17,404 nt of DNA, taken from contig JAZDLA010000021.1 in NCBI GenBank assembly GCA_043802425.1, positions 1 through 17,404 of the forward strand. The letters run 5' to 3'. The DNA is from JAGUYA01 sp043802425 (GTDB lineage: Bacteria > Omnitrophota > Gorgyraeia > Gygaellales > Profunditerraquicolaceae). Under the pieces are notes generated by a model. The model ran no database searches and was not told where the DNA came from. It saw only the letters and a list, made by a program, of their open reading frames with translations. The translations under genes and the position numbers were made by a program. Position 1 is the stretch's first letter. Each line of letters opens with the position of its first letter. This document shows positions 1 through 6,854 of the stretch, piece by piece.

Positions 1-506
1 TTATGCCGGTAGGCAACGCTGGAAACATTACTGCTTATTGGAAGGGATATAAAGAATATCGAAAATCAGGTAAAATAAAACAATTACCTAGGATGCTGGG
101 TTTTCAGGCAGCAGGCGCTGCGCCTATTGTAAAAGGCCATCCTATAAAAGAACCTCAGACTATAGCTACTGCTATCCGTATCGGCAATCCTGCCAGCTGG
201 GAACAGGCAGAAGAGGCTCGCGATGAGTCTGGTGGACTGATCGATATGGTATCAGACAGCCAGATTCTAGCTGCTTATCAATTGTTGGCGGAAAAAGAGG
301 GTATCTTTGTGGAGCCCGCTTCAGCAGCTTCAATAGCCGGGTTGCTAAAATTGAAAAAGAAAAATTTCTTCAGACGCCCCGCAAAGATTGCCTGTATTCT
401 TACCGGCCACGGCTTGAAGGATCCGGATAGGGCAATAAAGACCATAAGAGAACCAAAAACAGTAAAAGCGAATGTAAAGGCAGTATTGAGAGAAATCGGA
501 TATTGA
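1..506 (+). CDS. thrC: Threonine synthase, C-terminal part (5' end outside window)
   Basis: PLP-dependent threonine synthase, which converts O-phospho-L-homoserine to L-threonine in the cytoplasm. Only about the last 168 codons are present; the family is usually 350 or more residues, so the N-terminal half with the PLP lysine lies upstream. The visible part opens with PVGNAGNITAYWKGY, the glycine-rich loop that holds the PLP phosphate in this family. It continues through the PASAASIAGL and CILTGHGLKDPD segments typical of the C-terminal half. The reading frame enters from the left edge and stops at TGA 504-506. The downstream ApgM-like gene and lysC belong to the same aspartate-to-threonine route, which supports the call. 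The gap to the next gene is 40 bp and contains a GTAG/TAT-rich quasi-repeat but no convincing promoter or terminator. Confidence 0.93.
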   Translation, partial: MPVGNAGNITAYWKGYKEYRKSGKIKQLPRMLGFQAAGAAPIVKGHPIKEPQTIATAIRIGNPASWEQAEEARDESGGLIDMVSDSQILAAYQLLAEKEGIFVEPASAASIAGLLKLKKKNFFRRPAKIACILTGHGLKDPDRAIKTIREPKTVKANVKAVLREIGY

Positions 507-546
507 GTTAGTAGAGGTAGTATACGGTAGATAGTATGTAGGGTTA

Positions 547-1173
547 ATGAGCTTAAAAAATAAGAGAATTTTAATTACTGCAGGGCCAACCTGGGTCCTC
601 ATAGATAAAGTCAGGGTAATCAGTAATATCGCTACAGGCGAAACCGGGATCCTGCTGGCAGAGGAGTTACAAAGCCGGGGTGCAAGAGTTACTCTCCTGT
701 TAGGCGCGGTAGGAACTTGTTGTTTAAATAAAAAGATAAGACTAATCCGTTTTAAGTTTTTTGAGGAGTTAAGGCGCCTGGTCATAAAAGAATTAGAGAC
801 ACGTAAATACAGCATAGTCATACATTCGGCTGCGGTTTCTGATTACCGGCCTTTAAAAACTTATTCTTCTAAAGTAAGGTCTGGGTTGGATAGCTGGAAA
901 CTTAATTTAGTTCCTACAGCAAAAATTATAGATGCGATAAAAAAGAAGGATAAATCTTTGCGTCTGGTAGGTTTTAAGTTTGAGCCCGAAACTACAAAGG
1001 CCAGACTCATCCGCAAGGGGGAAATCCTGTTGGCACGTAAATCTTGCGATACAGTCGTAGCTAATACGCTGAGCAAGGGCCACTATAGCGCCTATATTAT
1101 TCAGAAAGACAAAACCCACGGCCCCATATTTACAAAAGAAAAATTAGTAAAATACTTGGTGGAAAAATTATGA
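547..1173 (+). CDS. coaB: Stand-alone phosphopantothenoylcysteine synthetase (CoaB domain)
   Basis: CoaB joins 4'-phosphopantothenate and cysteine using CTP, in CoA biosynthesis. In most bacteria it is the C-terminal half of a CoaBC fusion of about 400 residues. Here the 208-residue protein starts directly at the CoaB domain, with no flavoprotein decarboxylase (CoaC) part. Visible family features are ITAGPT near residue 10, the VRVISN segment holding the conserved Asn, HSAAVSDYRP near residue 97 and VANTLSKG near residue 175. The usual catalytic lysine-rich stretch (KIKK in E. coli) reads as SSKVRSG, so it is somewhat divergent. The start is ATG 547, preceded at short distance by a weak AGGG. 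The stop overlaps the next start as ATGA, implying coupled translation. coaX at 12546 is a second CoA gene in the same window. No coaC is visible. Confidence 0.85.
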   Translation: MSLKNKRILITAGPTWVLIDKVRVISNIATGETGILLAEELQSRGARVTLLLGAVGTCCLNKKIRLIRFKFFEELRRLVIKELETRKYSIVIHSAAVSDYRPLKTYSSKVRSGLDSWKLNLVPTAKIIDAIKKKDKSLRLVGFKFEPETTKARLIRKGEILLARKSCDTVVANTLSKGHYSAYIIQKDKTHGPIFTKEKLVKYLVEKL

Positions 1174-2375
1174 AATACATAGTTTTAGTTGGGGACGGGA
1201 TGGCGGATTATCCCGTTAAAGAACTAGAGGAACGTACGCCATTGGAGGTAGCGCGTACGCCTAATATGGATTTTATTGCTAAACACGGCTCACTCGGCCG
1301 GATTAAAACCATACCGCCAAAAATGGCGCCTGCTTCGGATGTGGCCCACATTTGTATATTTGGCTATGATCCTTTAAAGTATTATACGGGTAGGGGGCCC
1401 CTGGAAGCGGCAAATCTGGGAGTAGACTTAGAGGAGAATGACTTTGCCTTTCGCTGTAATTTAGTTACAGCTTCCGCAGATACATTAGTAGATTACAGTG
1501 CCGGCCATATCAGTTCTAATGAAGCGGCGATATTGATAGATTTTATTGACCGTAACTTAGGGAGTGAAGAAGTTAAATTTTACCCCGGCGTCAGTTACAG
1601 GCATCTTATGCTGATGAAGAACGTAACTAAAGGGCAATTCGAAAATCTGGAATGTAAGCCGCCCCACGATATTACGGGCCAGAGTATTTCCAAGAATCTT
1701 CCTAAGGGAAAAGGCGCAGATACTTTGGTGAAACTAATGCAGGATTCACGTAAGATTTTAGAGAGCCAAGAGATAAATATGGTGAGGATTGATTTAAAGG
1801 AGAATCCGGGAAATATGATTTGGCTGTGGGGACAAGGTAGGAAACCCAATCTGCCTAGTTTTCATGCAAGATACGGGCTTTCCGGTAGCGTTATCTCGGC
1901 AGTGGATTTAATAAAAGGCTTGGGTAAAATTCTAGGGCTGGATGTGATTAAAGTTCCCGGTGCAACCGGATATTATGATACGGATTATGAAGGCAAGGCA
2001 AAGGCAGCATTGAGATCTCTGGAAGAAAAGGATTTTGTTTTCGTCCACGTAGAAGCTCCTGATGAGGCTGGCCATAACGGCGACTTAAGAGAAAAGATTA
2101 CAGCGATTGAGAGATTCGACCAATTAGTGGTGGGCACTATTCTAAATGCTTTTAAACATAAGGAAAACTTTCGAATTCTAGTTTTGCCTGACCACGCTAC
2201 CCCCGTTTCTCTAAAAACCCATACTTGTGATATTGTGCCTTTCGGGATGTTTGGCAAAGGTATTTTAGGAAGGGGCTTTTTAAATTATAGCGAGAAAGAA
2301 GCAGGGAAGTCTGACCTTCATTTTGAAAAAGGTTACGAACTAATGGAGCATTTTATAAAAGCATCTGAACCCTAA
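1170..2375 (+). CDS. apgM: ApgM-family phosphoglycerate mutase-like protein; candidate homoserine kinase
   Basis: A 401-residue member of the archaeal-type cofactor-independent phosphoglycerate mutase family, in the alkaline phosphatase superfamily. Visible catalytic features are VGDGMADYP at the N terminus (metal ligand D9), MAPASDVAH with the nucleophile Ser56, IFGYDP, HVEAPDEAGHNGD (D298, H302), PDHATP (D341, H342) and a final KTHT (H351). All metal-binding positions look intact, so it should be active. Canonical ApgM interconverts 2- and 3-phosphoglycerate. One branch of the family is annotated as 'proposed homoserine kinase' because it sits among threonine genes in genomes lacking thrB. 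Here it lies between thrC and lysC with no thrB in view, so homoserine phosphorylation is a serious alternative. Translation is coupled to coaB by an ATGA overlap. A double-hairpin repeat begins 5 bp after its stop codon. Confidence 0.88.
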   Translation: MKYIVLVGDGMADYPVKELEERTPLEVARTPNMDFIAKHGSLGRIKTIPPKMAPASDVAHICIFGYDPLKYYTGRGPLEAANLGVDLEENDFAFRCNLVTASADTLVDYSAGHISSNEAAILIDFIDRNLGSEEVKFYPGVSYRHLMLMKNVTKGQFENLECKPPHDITGQSISKNLPKGKGADTLVKLMQDSRKILESQEINMVRIDLKENPGNMIWLWGQGRKPNLPSFHARYGLSGSVISAVDLIKGLGKILGLDVIKVPGATGYYDTDYEGKAKAALRSLEEKDFVFVHVEAPDEAGHNGDLREKITAIERFDQLVVGTILNAFKHKENFRILVLPDHATPVSLKTHTCDIVPFGMFGKGILGRGFLNYSEKEAGKSDLHFEKGYELMEHFIKASEP

Positions 2376-2380
2376 AAAGA

Positions 2381-2464
2381 GGGACACCCACCCAGCTAAA
2401 GCTAGGGGTGTCCCCTAAATAATTACCAAAGGGACACCCTCCCGATTAGCAGAAAGGGTGTCCC
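2381..2464 (+). repeat. 84-bp double-hairpin element, copy 1 (REP/BIME-like)
   Basis: Two hairpins in tandem with a 50-bp period. Each has identical 9-bp arms, GGGACACCC and GGGTGTCCC: 2381-2389 with 2406-2414, and 2431-2439 with 2456-2464. Both enclose 16-nt loops. The first loop has an inner AGC-TAAA-GCT stem; the second contains CCGATTAGCAG. A 16-nt A/T-rich linker separates them. A second copy at 12448-12531 has the same length, spacing and orientation and matches at 72 of 84 positions, so this is a dispersed element rather than a local terminator. No T-run follows either hairpin. It fills nearly the whole apgM-cstA gap and ends 9 nt before the cstA start codon. By analogy with REP sequences mobilised by RAYT (Y1_Tnp) transposases it may be non-autonomous; no such transposase is encoded here. 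Confidence 0.9.
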
Positions 2465-2473
2465 TACTAGACT

Positions 2474-4063
2474 ATGAATGCGCTGATTATTGTTTTTATT
2501 AGCGTAATATTATTCTTCTGGGCATATAAATTTTATGCCGGAAAACTCGTAGTATTATGGCAAATTGATCCTAAGCGCTCAACCCCGGCATACTCTAAAT
2601 ACGATAGCGTAGACTATATACCTGCCAAAAATTGGTTAGTTCTGTTTGGTCATCATTTTGCTTCTATTGCCGGCGCAGGCCCGATTATCGGCCCGGTGAT
2701 TGCGGTAATGTTGTGGGGGTGGCTGCCGGCATTATTATGGGTAGTGTTAGGTACGATTTTTATCGGCGGGGTACATGATTTTGGATCTTTAATTACTTCG
2801 GTAAGAGAAGGCGGCTCCTCCGTAGCGGATATCGCCCAACACGTTATCTCAAGGCGCGCGAAGATTTTATTCTCATTATTCGTATGGCTGGCTTTGATTT
2901 TAATCATCGCTGTTTTTGCTTATTTGTGCGCCGATACATTTGTAAAGGAGCCCAAGATAGTAGTACCGTCATTAGGTATTATACCCATAGCTGTTATCGT
3001 AGGCCACCTTCTTTATAACCTAAGGTTAAACAGCGTAGCCGCTACCATATTCGGCCTTTTGGCTTTAGCAGGGTTAATATTACTGGGAAATATTTTACCC
3101 GTAATGGGTAGCATAACAGTATGGCTTTTGGTATTATTCGTTTATTGTTATTTTGCTTCAATTTTACCGGTGAATATACTTCTGCAGCCGCGCGATTATC
3201 TTTCCAGTTTTTTATTATTTTTTGGCGTAGGCGCAGGTTACCTGGGTTTATTATTATCCCGTCCTAAAATAATTATGCCTTATTATCATCACTGGAGATC
3301 AGGCGAGGGTTATCTCTGGCCGGCTTTATTTATTACCGTTGCCTGCGGCGCAATTTCCGGGTTTCACGCTTTAATTTCCAGCGGCACCTCATCCAAACAG
3401 ATTGCCAATGAAGGCCATGTCAGGAGGGTTGGTTACGGAGGGATGGTTACCGAGGCGGTATTAGCGGTACTGGCAATTATCGCTGCGGCCAGCTTATTTG
3501 GCCCCGGGGAGGATTTTGGCGCTGCCTTAAAAAGTATCGGCCCTATCGCCATATTTGGCAAGGGTTATGGTCTGATTACGCGCAATATTTTAGGCGCTAA
3601 CGGGCATTTTATCGCCATCACCATATTAAATGCATTCATACTTACTACCTTAGATAGCGCCACCAGAATATCGCGCTATTTAAGCGAAGAGCTGTTCCGG
3701 ATAAAAAACCGCTATTTTTCTACCGCATTGATTGTAATTTTAAGCGCTGCTTTAGCCTTTAGCGGCAAATGGAACAGGATCTGGCCGGCGTTCGGCGCGT
3801 CCAATCAACTGGTAGCGGCATTAGCTTTATTTGTTATCAGCTGCTGGCTCCTTTCTAAAAATAAGACTATTAAGTTTACTTTAGTGCCTGCTTTTTTTCT
3901 GCTGATTACTGCTATTGCGGCGTTAATATTTCAGGCAGCGAGATACCTGGCGCATAAGGATGTTGTGCTATCGGTAGTGACTGTATCTTTACTTATCTTA
4001 ACCGGCTTTATGGTCTGGGAAATTATGAAAGTTATTTTTATGAGGAGAATAAAACATGCCTAA
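2474..4063 (+). CDS. cstA: CstA-family carbon starvation transporter (pyruvate/peptide)
   Basis: A 529-residue polytopic inner-membrane protein of the CstA family, which takes up pyruvate and, in some species, peptides when carbon is scarce. The family signature is clear near the N terminus: DYIPAKNW, FGHHFASIAGAGPIIGPV and GGVHDFGSL, followed by FHALISSGTSSKQI and TLDSATRISRY in the second half. Many hydrophobic helices run the full length. It is shorter than E. coli CstA (about 700 residues), consistent with a compact variant lacking C-terminal extensions. The N-terminal sequence MNALIIVFISV fits the family, so ATG 2474 is probably right. However, no Shine-Dalgarno lies at normal spacing, because the repeat arm ends 9 nt upstream. 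It overlaps lysC by 8 nt. Its place beside pyruvate-consuming cimA suggests pyruvate supply, which is an inference. Confidence 0.9.
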   Translation: MNALIIVFISVILFFWAYKFYAGKLVVLWQIDPKRSTPAYSKYDSVDYIPAKNWLVLFGHHFASIAGAGPIIGPVIAVMLWGWLPALLWVVLGTIFIGGVHDFGSLITSVREGGSSVADIAQHVISRRAKILFSLFVWLALILIIAVFAYLCADTFVKEPKIVVPSLGIIPIAVIVGHLLYNLRLNSVAATIFGLLALAGLILLGNILPVMGSITVWLLVLFVYCYFASILPVNILLQPRDYLSSFLLFFGVGAGYLGLLLSRPKIIMPYYHHWRSGEGYLWPALFITVACGAISGFHALISSGTSSKQIANEGHVRRVGYGGMVTEAVLAVLAIIAAASLFGPGEDFGAALKSIGPIAIFGKGYGLITRNILGANGHFIAITILNAFILTTLDSATRISRYLSEELFRIKNRYFSTALIVILSAALAFSGKWNRIWPAFGASNQLVAALALFVISCWLLSKNKTIKFTLVPAFFLLITAIAALIFQAARYLAHKDVVLSVVTVSLLILTGFMVWEIMKVIFMRRIKHA

Positions 4064-5276
4064 AGGTTTAATCGTGCAAAAATTCGGCGGTTCCTCTGTG
4101 GCTGACGTCAAATGCATACAGGGGGTAGCCAGAAGAGTGGTAAGTTATAAAAAGAAAGGGTATGATCTGGTGGTGGTGGTTTCTGCCCTGGGAGATACGA
4201 CAGATGAATTGATTGAGTTGGCAAATCAGATTAACGCCGAGCCTTCGGAACGGGAAATGGATATGCTTTTATCCACCGGAGAGCAGATTTCCGTGGCCTT
4301 ATTGGCGATGGCCATACATAAATTAGGTTTTGAGGCTATCTCCTTTACCGGCACACAGGTAGGGATCATTACGGATACCAGCCATACCCGCGCCAGGATT
4401 ATAAAAATAAATACCGATAAAATAAAGGAAGAATTAAAGCAAGGCAAAATCGTTATCGTGGCAGGATTCCAGGGCGTAACCTTAAATCAGGATATTACTA
4501 CCTTAGGCAGGGGTGGTTCGGATTTGACGGCCGTAGCTTTGGCAAAAGAGTTACAGGCCCGTGAGTGTGAAATATATACCGACGTAGAAGGAATCTATAC
4601 TACCGACCCGCGCATAGAATCTAAGGCGAAGAAGATAAGGGTGATTACTTATGAAGAGATGCTGGAGATGGCCTCATTGGGTGCTCAAGTAATGCAGGCG
4701 CGCTCCATTGAGGTGGCCAAAAAATTCGATGTGCCTATACATGTGCGTTCAAGTTTTAATAATCAAACCGGCACTATGATTATCAAGGAGGTTAGAAGAA
4801 TGGAGGATGTGGTAGTAAGCGGTGTAACTCTGAATAAAAACGAAGCTAAGATTACGGTTTGCGATGTTCCCGACCGTCCGGGAGTGGCGGCAAAAATATT
4901 CAAGGAATTGGCCGGTAAGGGGATAAGTGTGGATATGATTGTGCAGAATGTCAGCCATACCCGCCAGACCGATATTTCTTTTACGGTAAGCAAGCTAGAT
5001 GTGCGTAAGGCCATAAAGATTACTAAAAGAATATCCAGGAGTATTAAAACGGGAGAAGTTTTAGAGGACCAGGATATTGCTCGCGTCTCCATAGTGGGCG
5101 TAGGTATGAAGTCCCATCCGGGCGTAGCCGCAAAGATGTTCGCGGTTTTGGCGCAGAATAAAATTAATATCGAGATGATTTCTACCTCTGAAATAAGCAT
5201 ATCATGTATCATAAAAAAGAAATTTGCGGAAACTGCCGTAAAGGCTCTACATAAAAAATTTGGGTTAGGAAAGTAG
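4056..5276 (+). CDS. lysC: Aspartate kinase (aspartokinase), class with two ACT domains
   Basis: Phosphorylates L-aspartate to beta-aspartyl phosphate, the committed step toward lysine, threonine and methionine. The 406-residue protein has an N-terminal amino-acid kinase domain: VQKFGGSSVAD at 7-17, LLSTGEQISVALLA near 71, GRGGSDLTAVALA near 151 and EIYTDVEGIYTTDPR near 172. Two tandem ACT domains occupy roughly 260-400, where lysine and/or threonine normally exert feedback inhibition. Length and architecture match the B. subtilis LysC-II / Corynebacterium type, which forms alpha2beta2 enzymes. The start has an AGGAG in the cstA coding end, 8 nt overlapped with cstA. The next gene's Shine-Dalgarno overlaps the lysC stop codon. 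A second, in-frame start at codon 249 with its own strong ribosome site is described separately. Confidence 0.96.
   Translation: MPKGLIVQKFGGSSVADVKCIQGVARRVVSYKKKGYDLVVVVSALGDTTDELIELANQINAEPSEREMDMLLSTGEQISVALLAMAIHKLGFEAISFTGTQVGIITDTSHTRARIIKINTDKIKEELKQGKIVIVAGFQGVTLNQDITTLGRGGSDLTAVALAKELQARECEIYTDVEGIYTTDPRIESKAKKIRVITYEEMLEMASLGAQVMQARSIEVAKKFDVPIHVRSSFNNQTGTMIIKEVRRMEDVVVSGVTLNKNEAKITVCDVPDRPGVAAKIFKELAGKGISVDMIVQNVSHTRQTDISFTVSKLDVRKAIKITKRISRSIKTGEVLEDQDIARVSIVGVGMKSHPGVAAKMFAVLAQNKINIEMISTSEISISCIIKKKFAETAVKALHKKFGLGK
4785..4791 (+). promoter_or_regulatory. Internal Shine-Dalgarno inside lysC
   Basis: AAGGAGG sits within the lysC coding region, 8 nt before the in-frame ATG at 4800. 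It is one of the strongest ribosome-binding sequences in the window, better than that of most annotated starts here. It encodes ordinary residues (KEV) of the kinase-ACT linker, so coding needs alone do not demand it. Confidence 0.7.
4800..5276 (+). CDS. lysC: Aspartokinase beta subunit from internal in-frame start
   Basis: Translation from ATG 4800 (Met249 of LysC) would give a 158-residue protein, MEDVVVSGVTLNKNEAKITV onward, containing only the two ACT domains. In B. subtilis and Corynebacterium the same architecture is made from an in-frame start at nearly the same codon (about 246-250), and the short beta chain joins the full-length alpha chain in an alpha2beta2 feedback-regulated enzyme. 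Here the position, the domain boundary and a near-perfect AAGGAGG with 8-nt spacing all agree. Actual production of the beta chain is inferred from sequence and family precedent. Confidence 0.65.
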   Translation: MEDVVVSGVTLNKNEAKITVCDVPDRPGVAAKIFKELAGKGISVDMIVQNVSHTRQTDISFTVSKLDVRKAIKITKRISRSIKTGEVLEDQDIARVSIVGVGMKSHPGVAAKMFAVLAQNKINIEMISTSEISISCIIKKKFAETAVKALHKKFGLGK

Positions 5277-5285
5277 GAGAAGATT

Positions 5286-6854
5286 ATGTCCAAGGTTAAA
5301 TTATACGATACTACTTTACGCGACGGAGCGCAGGGCGAAGGTATTTCTTATTCGGTAATGGATAAGGTGCGCATTGCCCAGGAATTAGATATTTTAGGTA
5401 TCCACTATATTGAAGGCGGCTGGCCAGGGTCTAATCCTAAGGATATGGAGTTTTATCTAAAGATGGCGAAGTCGCGCCTGAAAAATAGTAAGCTGGTTGC
5501 CTTCGGTTCAACCCGCAGGGCACACACTAAGGCCAACCTCGACAATAACCTTAAGGCGCTTTTAAAATCCCAGGTTGAGTTTGTTACTATTTTCGGTAAG
5601 ACCTGGGATCTGCATATTAGGGATGTCTTAAAGACTACCCTGGATGAGAATCTCAGCATGATCAGGGATACGGTAAAATTTTTAGTATCGCACGGGATGG
5701 TTGTATTTTATGACGCCGAACATTTTTTTGACGCCTATCATGCCAATGAGGATTATACCCTTAAATGCTTACTTACTGCCCAGGAGGCCGGGGCAAAGAC
5801 CGTAGTTTTATGTGATACCAACGGTGGGACGATTACTTCTGAATTGACAAAGATTATCAGGCTGGTGCGGCCAAAAATCAATGTCTGGCTGGGTATTCAC
5901 TGTCATAATGATTCAGATTTAGCGGTGGCGAATTCTTTGGTTGCGGTTCAAGGCGGCGTGGATATGGTGCAGGGCACGATTAACGGTTACGGCGAGCGCT
6001 GCGGTAATGCGGATTTAATCCCCATTATTGCTAACCTGAAACTGAAAATGGGCGTTGATTGCATCACTGACAAAAAAATAAAGGAACTTACGCATGTTTC
6101 GCATTTCGTAAGCGAAATAAGCAACATGAAGCAAAGGAATGATCAGCCTTATACCGGCTCGTCTGCTTTTGCGCATAAAGGTGGCGTGCATATTAACGCG
6201 GTAATGAAGAACCCAAAAACCTATGAACATATTGAACCAACTTTAGTAGGAAATCATCGTAGAATTCTGGTTTCTGAATTGGCCGGTAAGACCGGGGTAT
6301 TAATCCGCGCTAAAGAACTAGAGCTGGATTTAAATAAAGAAGATCTCAAAACAAAAAAGATTTTAAAGCTTCTACAGAAATTAGAACACCAGGGTTATCA
6401 CTTTGAAGCAGCAGAGGCCTCTTTTGAATTACTGATCAAAAGGGCGCTAGAGAAATACAAGAAATTTTTTGATTTAGAGGGTTTTCGCGTGGTAATAGAG
6501 AAGCGTTCGGATAAAAAAATTTCCTCTGAGGCAATTATTAAATTGAAAGTCAAGGGCATCAAAGAGCATACTGCTGCTGAAGGCGATGGCCCGATAAATG
6601 CCTTAGATAATGCGCTACGCAAGGCATTAAAAGATTTCTATCCTACGCTGTCTAAAATGCACCTTTCTGATTTTAAGGTGCGCGTACTGGACGAGAAGGC
6701 CGGCACAGCAGCTAAGGTAAGGGTGCTTATCCAGTCACAGGACGAAACTGATAACTGGAGCACTATCGGGGTTTCGGAAAATATCATTGAGGCCTCCTGG
6801 CAGGCTTTGGTAGATTCCGTTGAATACAAACTCTTAAAAGATAACGTGCGCTAA
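5286..6854 (+). CDS. cimA: (R)-citramalate synthase
   Basis: Condenses acetyl-CoA with pyruvate to (R)-citramalate, opening the threonine-independent route to 2-oxobutyrate and isoleucine. The 522-residue protein starts with YDTTLRDGAQGEGISYS (catalytic R12, D13) and has YIEGGWPGSNPKD near 41, GSTRRAH near 74, the metal-binding GIHCHNDSDLAVANS (H205, H207) and GTINGYGERCGNADL near 230. These are hallmarks of the CimA / LeuA3 branch of the DRE-TIM metallolyases rather than classical LeuA or homocitrate synthase. Residues from about 400 form the LeuA-type allosteric domain with AEGDGPINALDNALRKAL. AGGAG overlapping the lysC stop, 6-7 nt before the ATG, decides the start. The stop shares its last base with the valS start (TAATG). 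The lysC-cimA pairing also occurs in Geobacter-like bacteria. Confidence 0.94.
   Translation: MSKVKLYDTTLRDGAQGEGISYSVMDKVRIAQELDILGIHYIEGGWPGSNPKDMEFYLKMAKSRLKNSKLVAFGSTRRAHTKANLDNNLKALLKSQVEFVTIFGKTWDLHIRDVLKTTLDENLSMIRDTVKFLVSHGMVVFYDAEHFFDAYHANEDYTLKCLLTAQEAGAKTVVLCDTNGGTITSELTKIIRLVRPKINVWLGIHCHNDSDLAVANSLVAVQGGVDMVQGTINGYGERCGNADLIPIIANLKLKMGVDCITDKKIKELTHVSHFVSEISNMKQRNDQPYTGSSAFAHKGGVHINAVMKNPKTYEHIEPTLVGNHRRILVSELAGKTGVLIRAKELELDLNKEDLKTKKILKLLQKLEHQGYHFEAAEASFELLIKRALEKYKKFFDLEGFRVVIEKRSDKKISSEAIIKLKVKGIKEHTAAEGDGPINALDNALRKALKDFYPTLSKMHLSDFKVRVLDEKAGTAAKVRVLIQSQDETDNWSTIGVSENIIEASWQALVDSVEYKLLKDNVR

Noticed and set aside
503..546. Possible promoter before coaB (TTGAGT, TATACG)
   Set aside because: Spacing between the boxes is wrong and the region is a GTAG/TAT quasi-repeat; read-through from thrC is simpler.
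2381..2464. Hairpins after apgM as transcription terminators
   Set aside because: No T-run follows either stem, and the same pair occurs at 12448-12531 inside the uvrB end, so a dispersed repeat explains them better.
4763..5293. Minus-strand frame of 176 codons opposite lysC
   Set aside because: Shadow of the lysC coding frame; the plus strand is unambiguous and the translation resembles no family.
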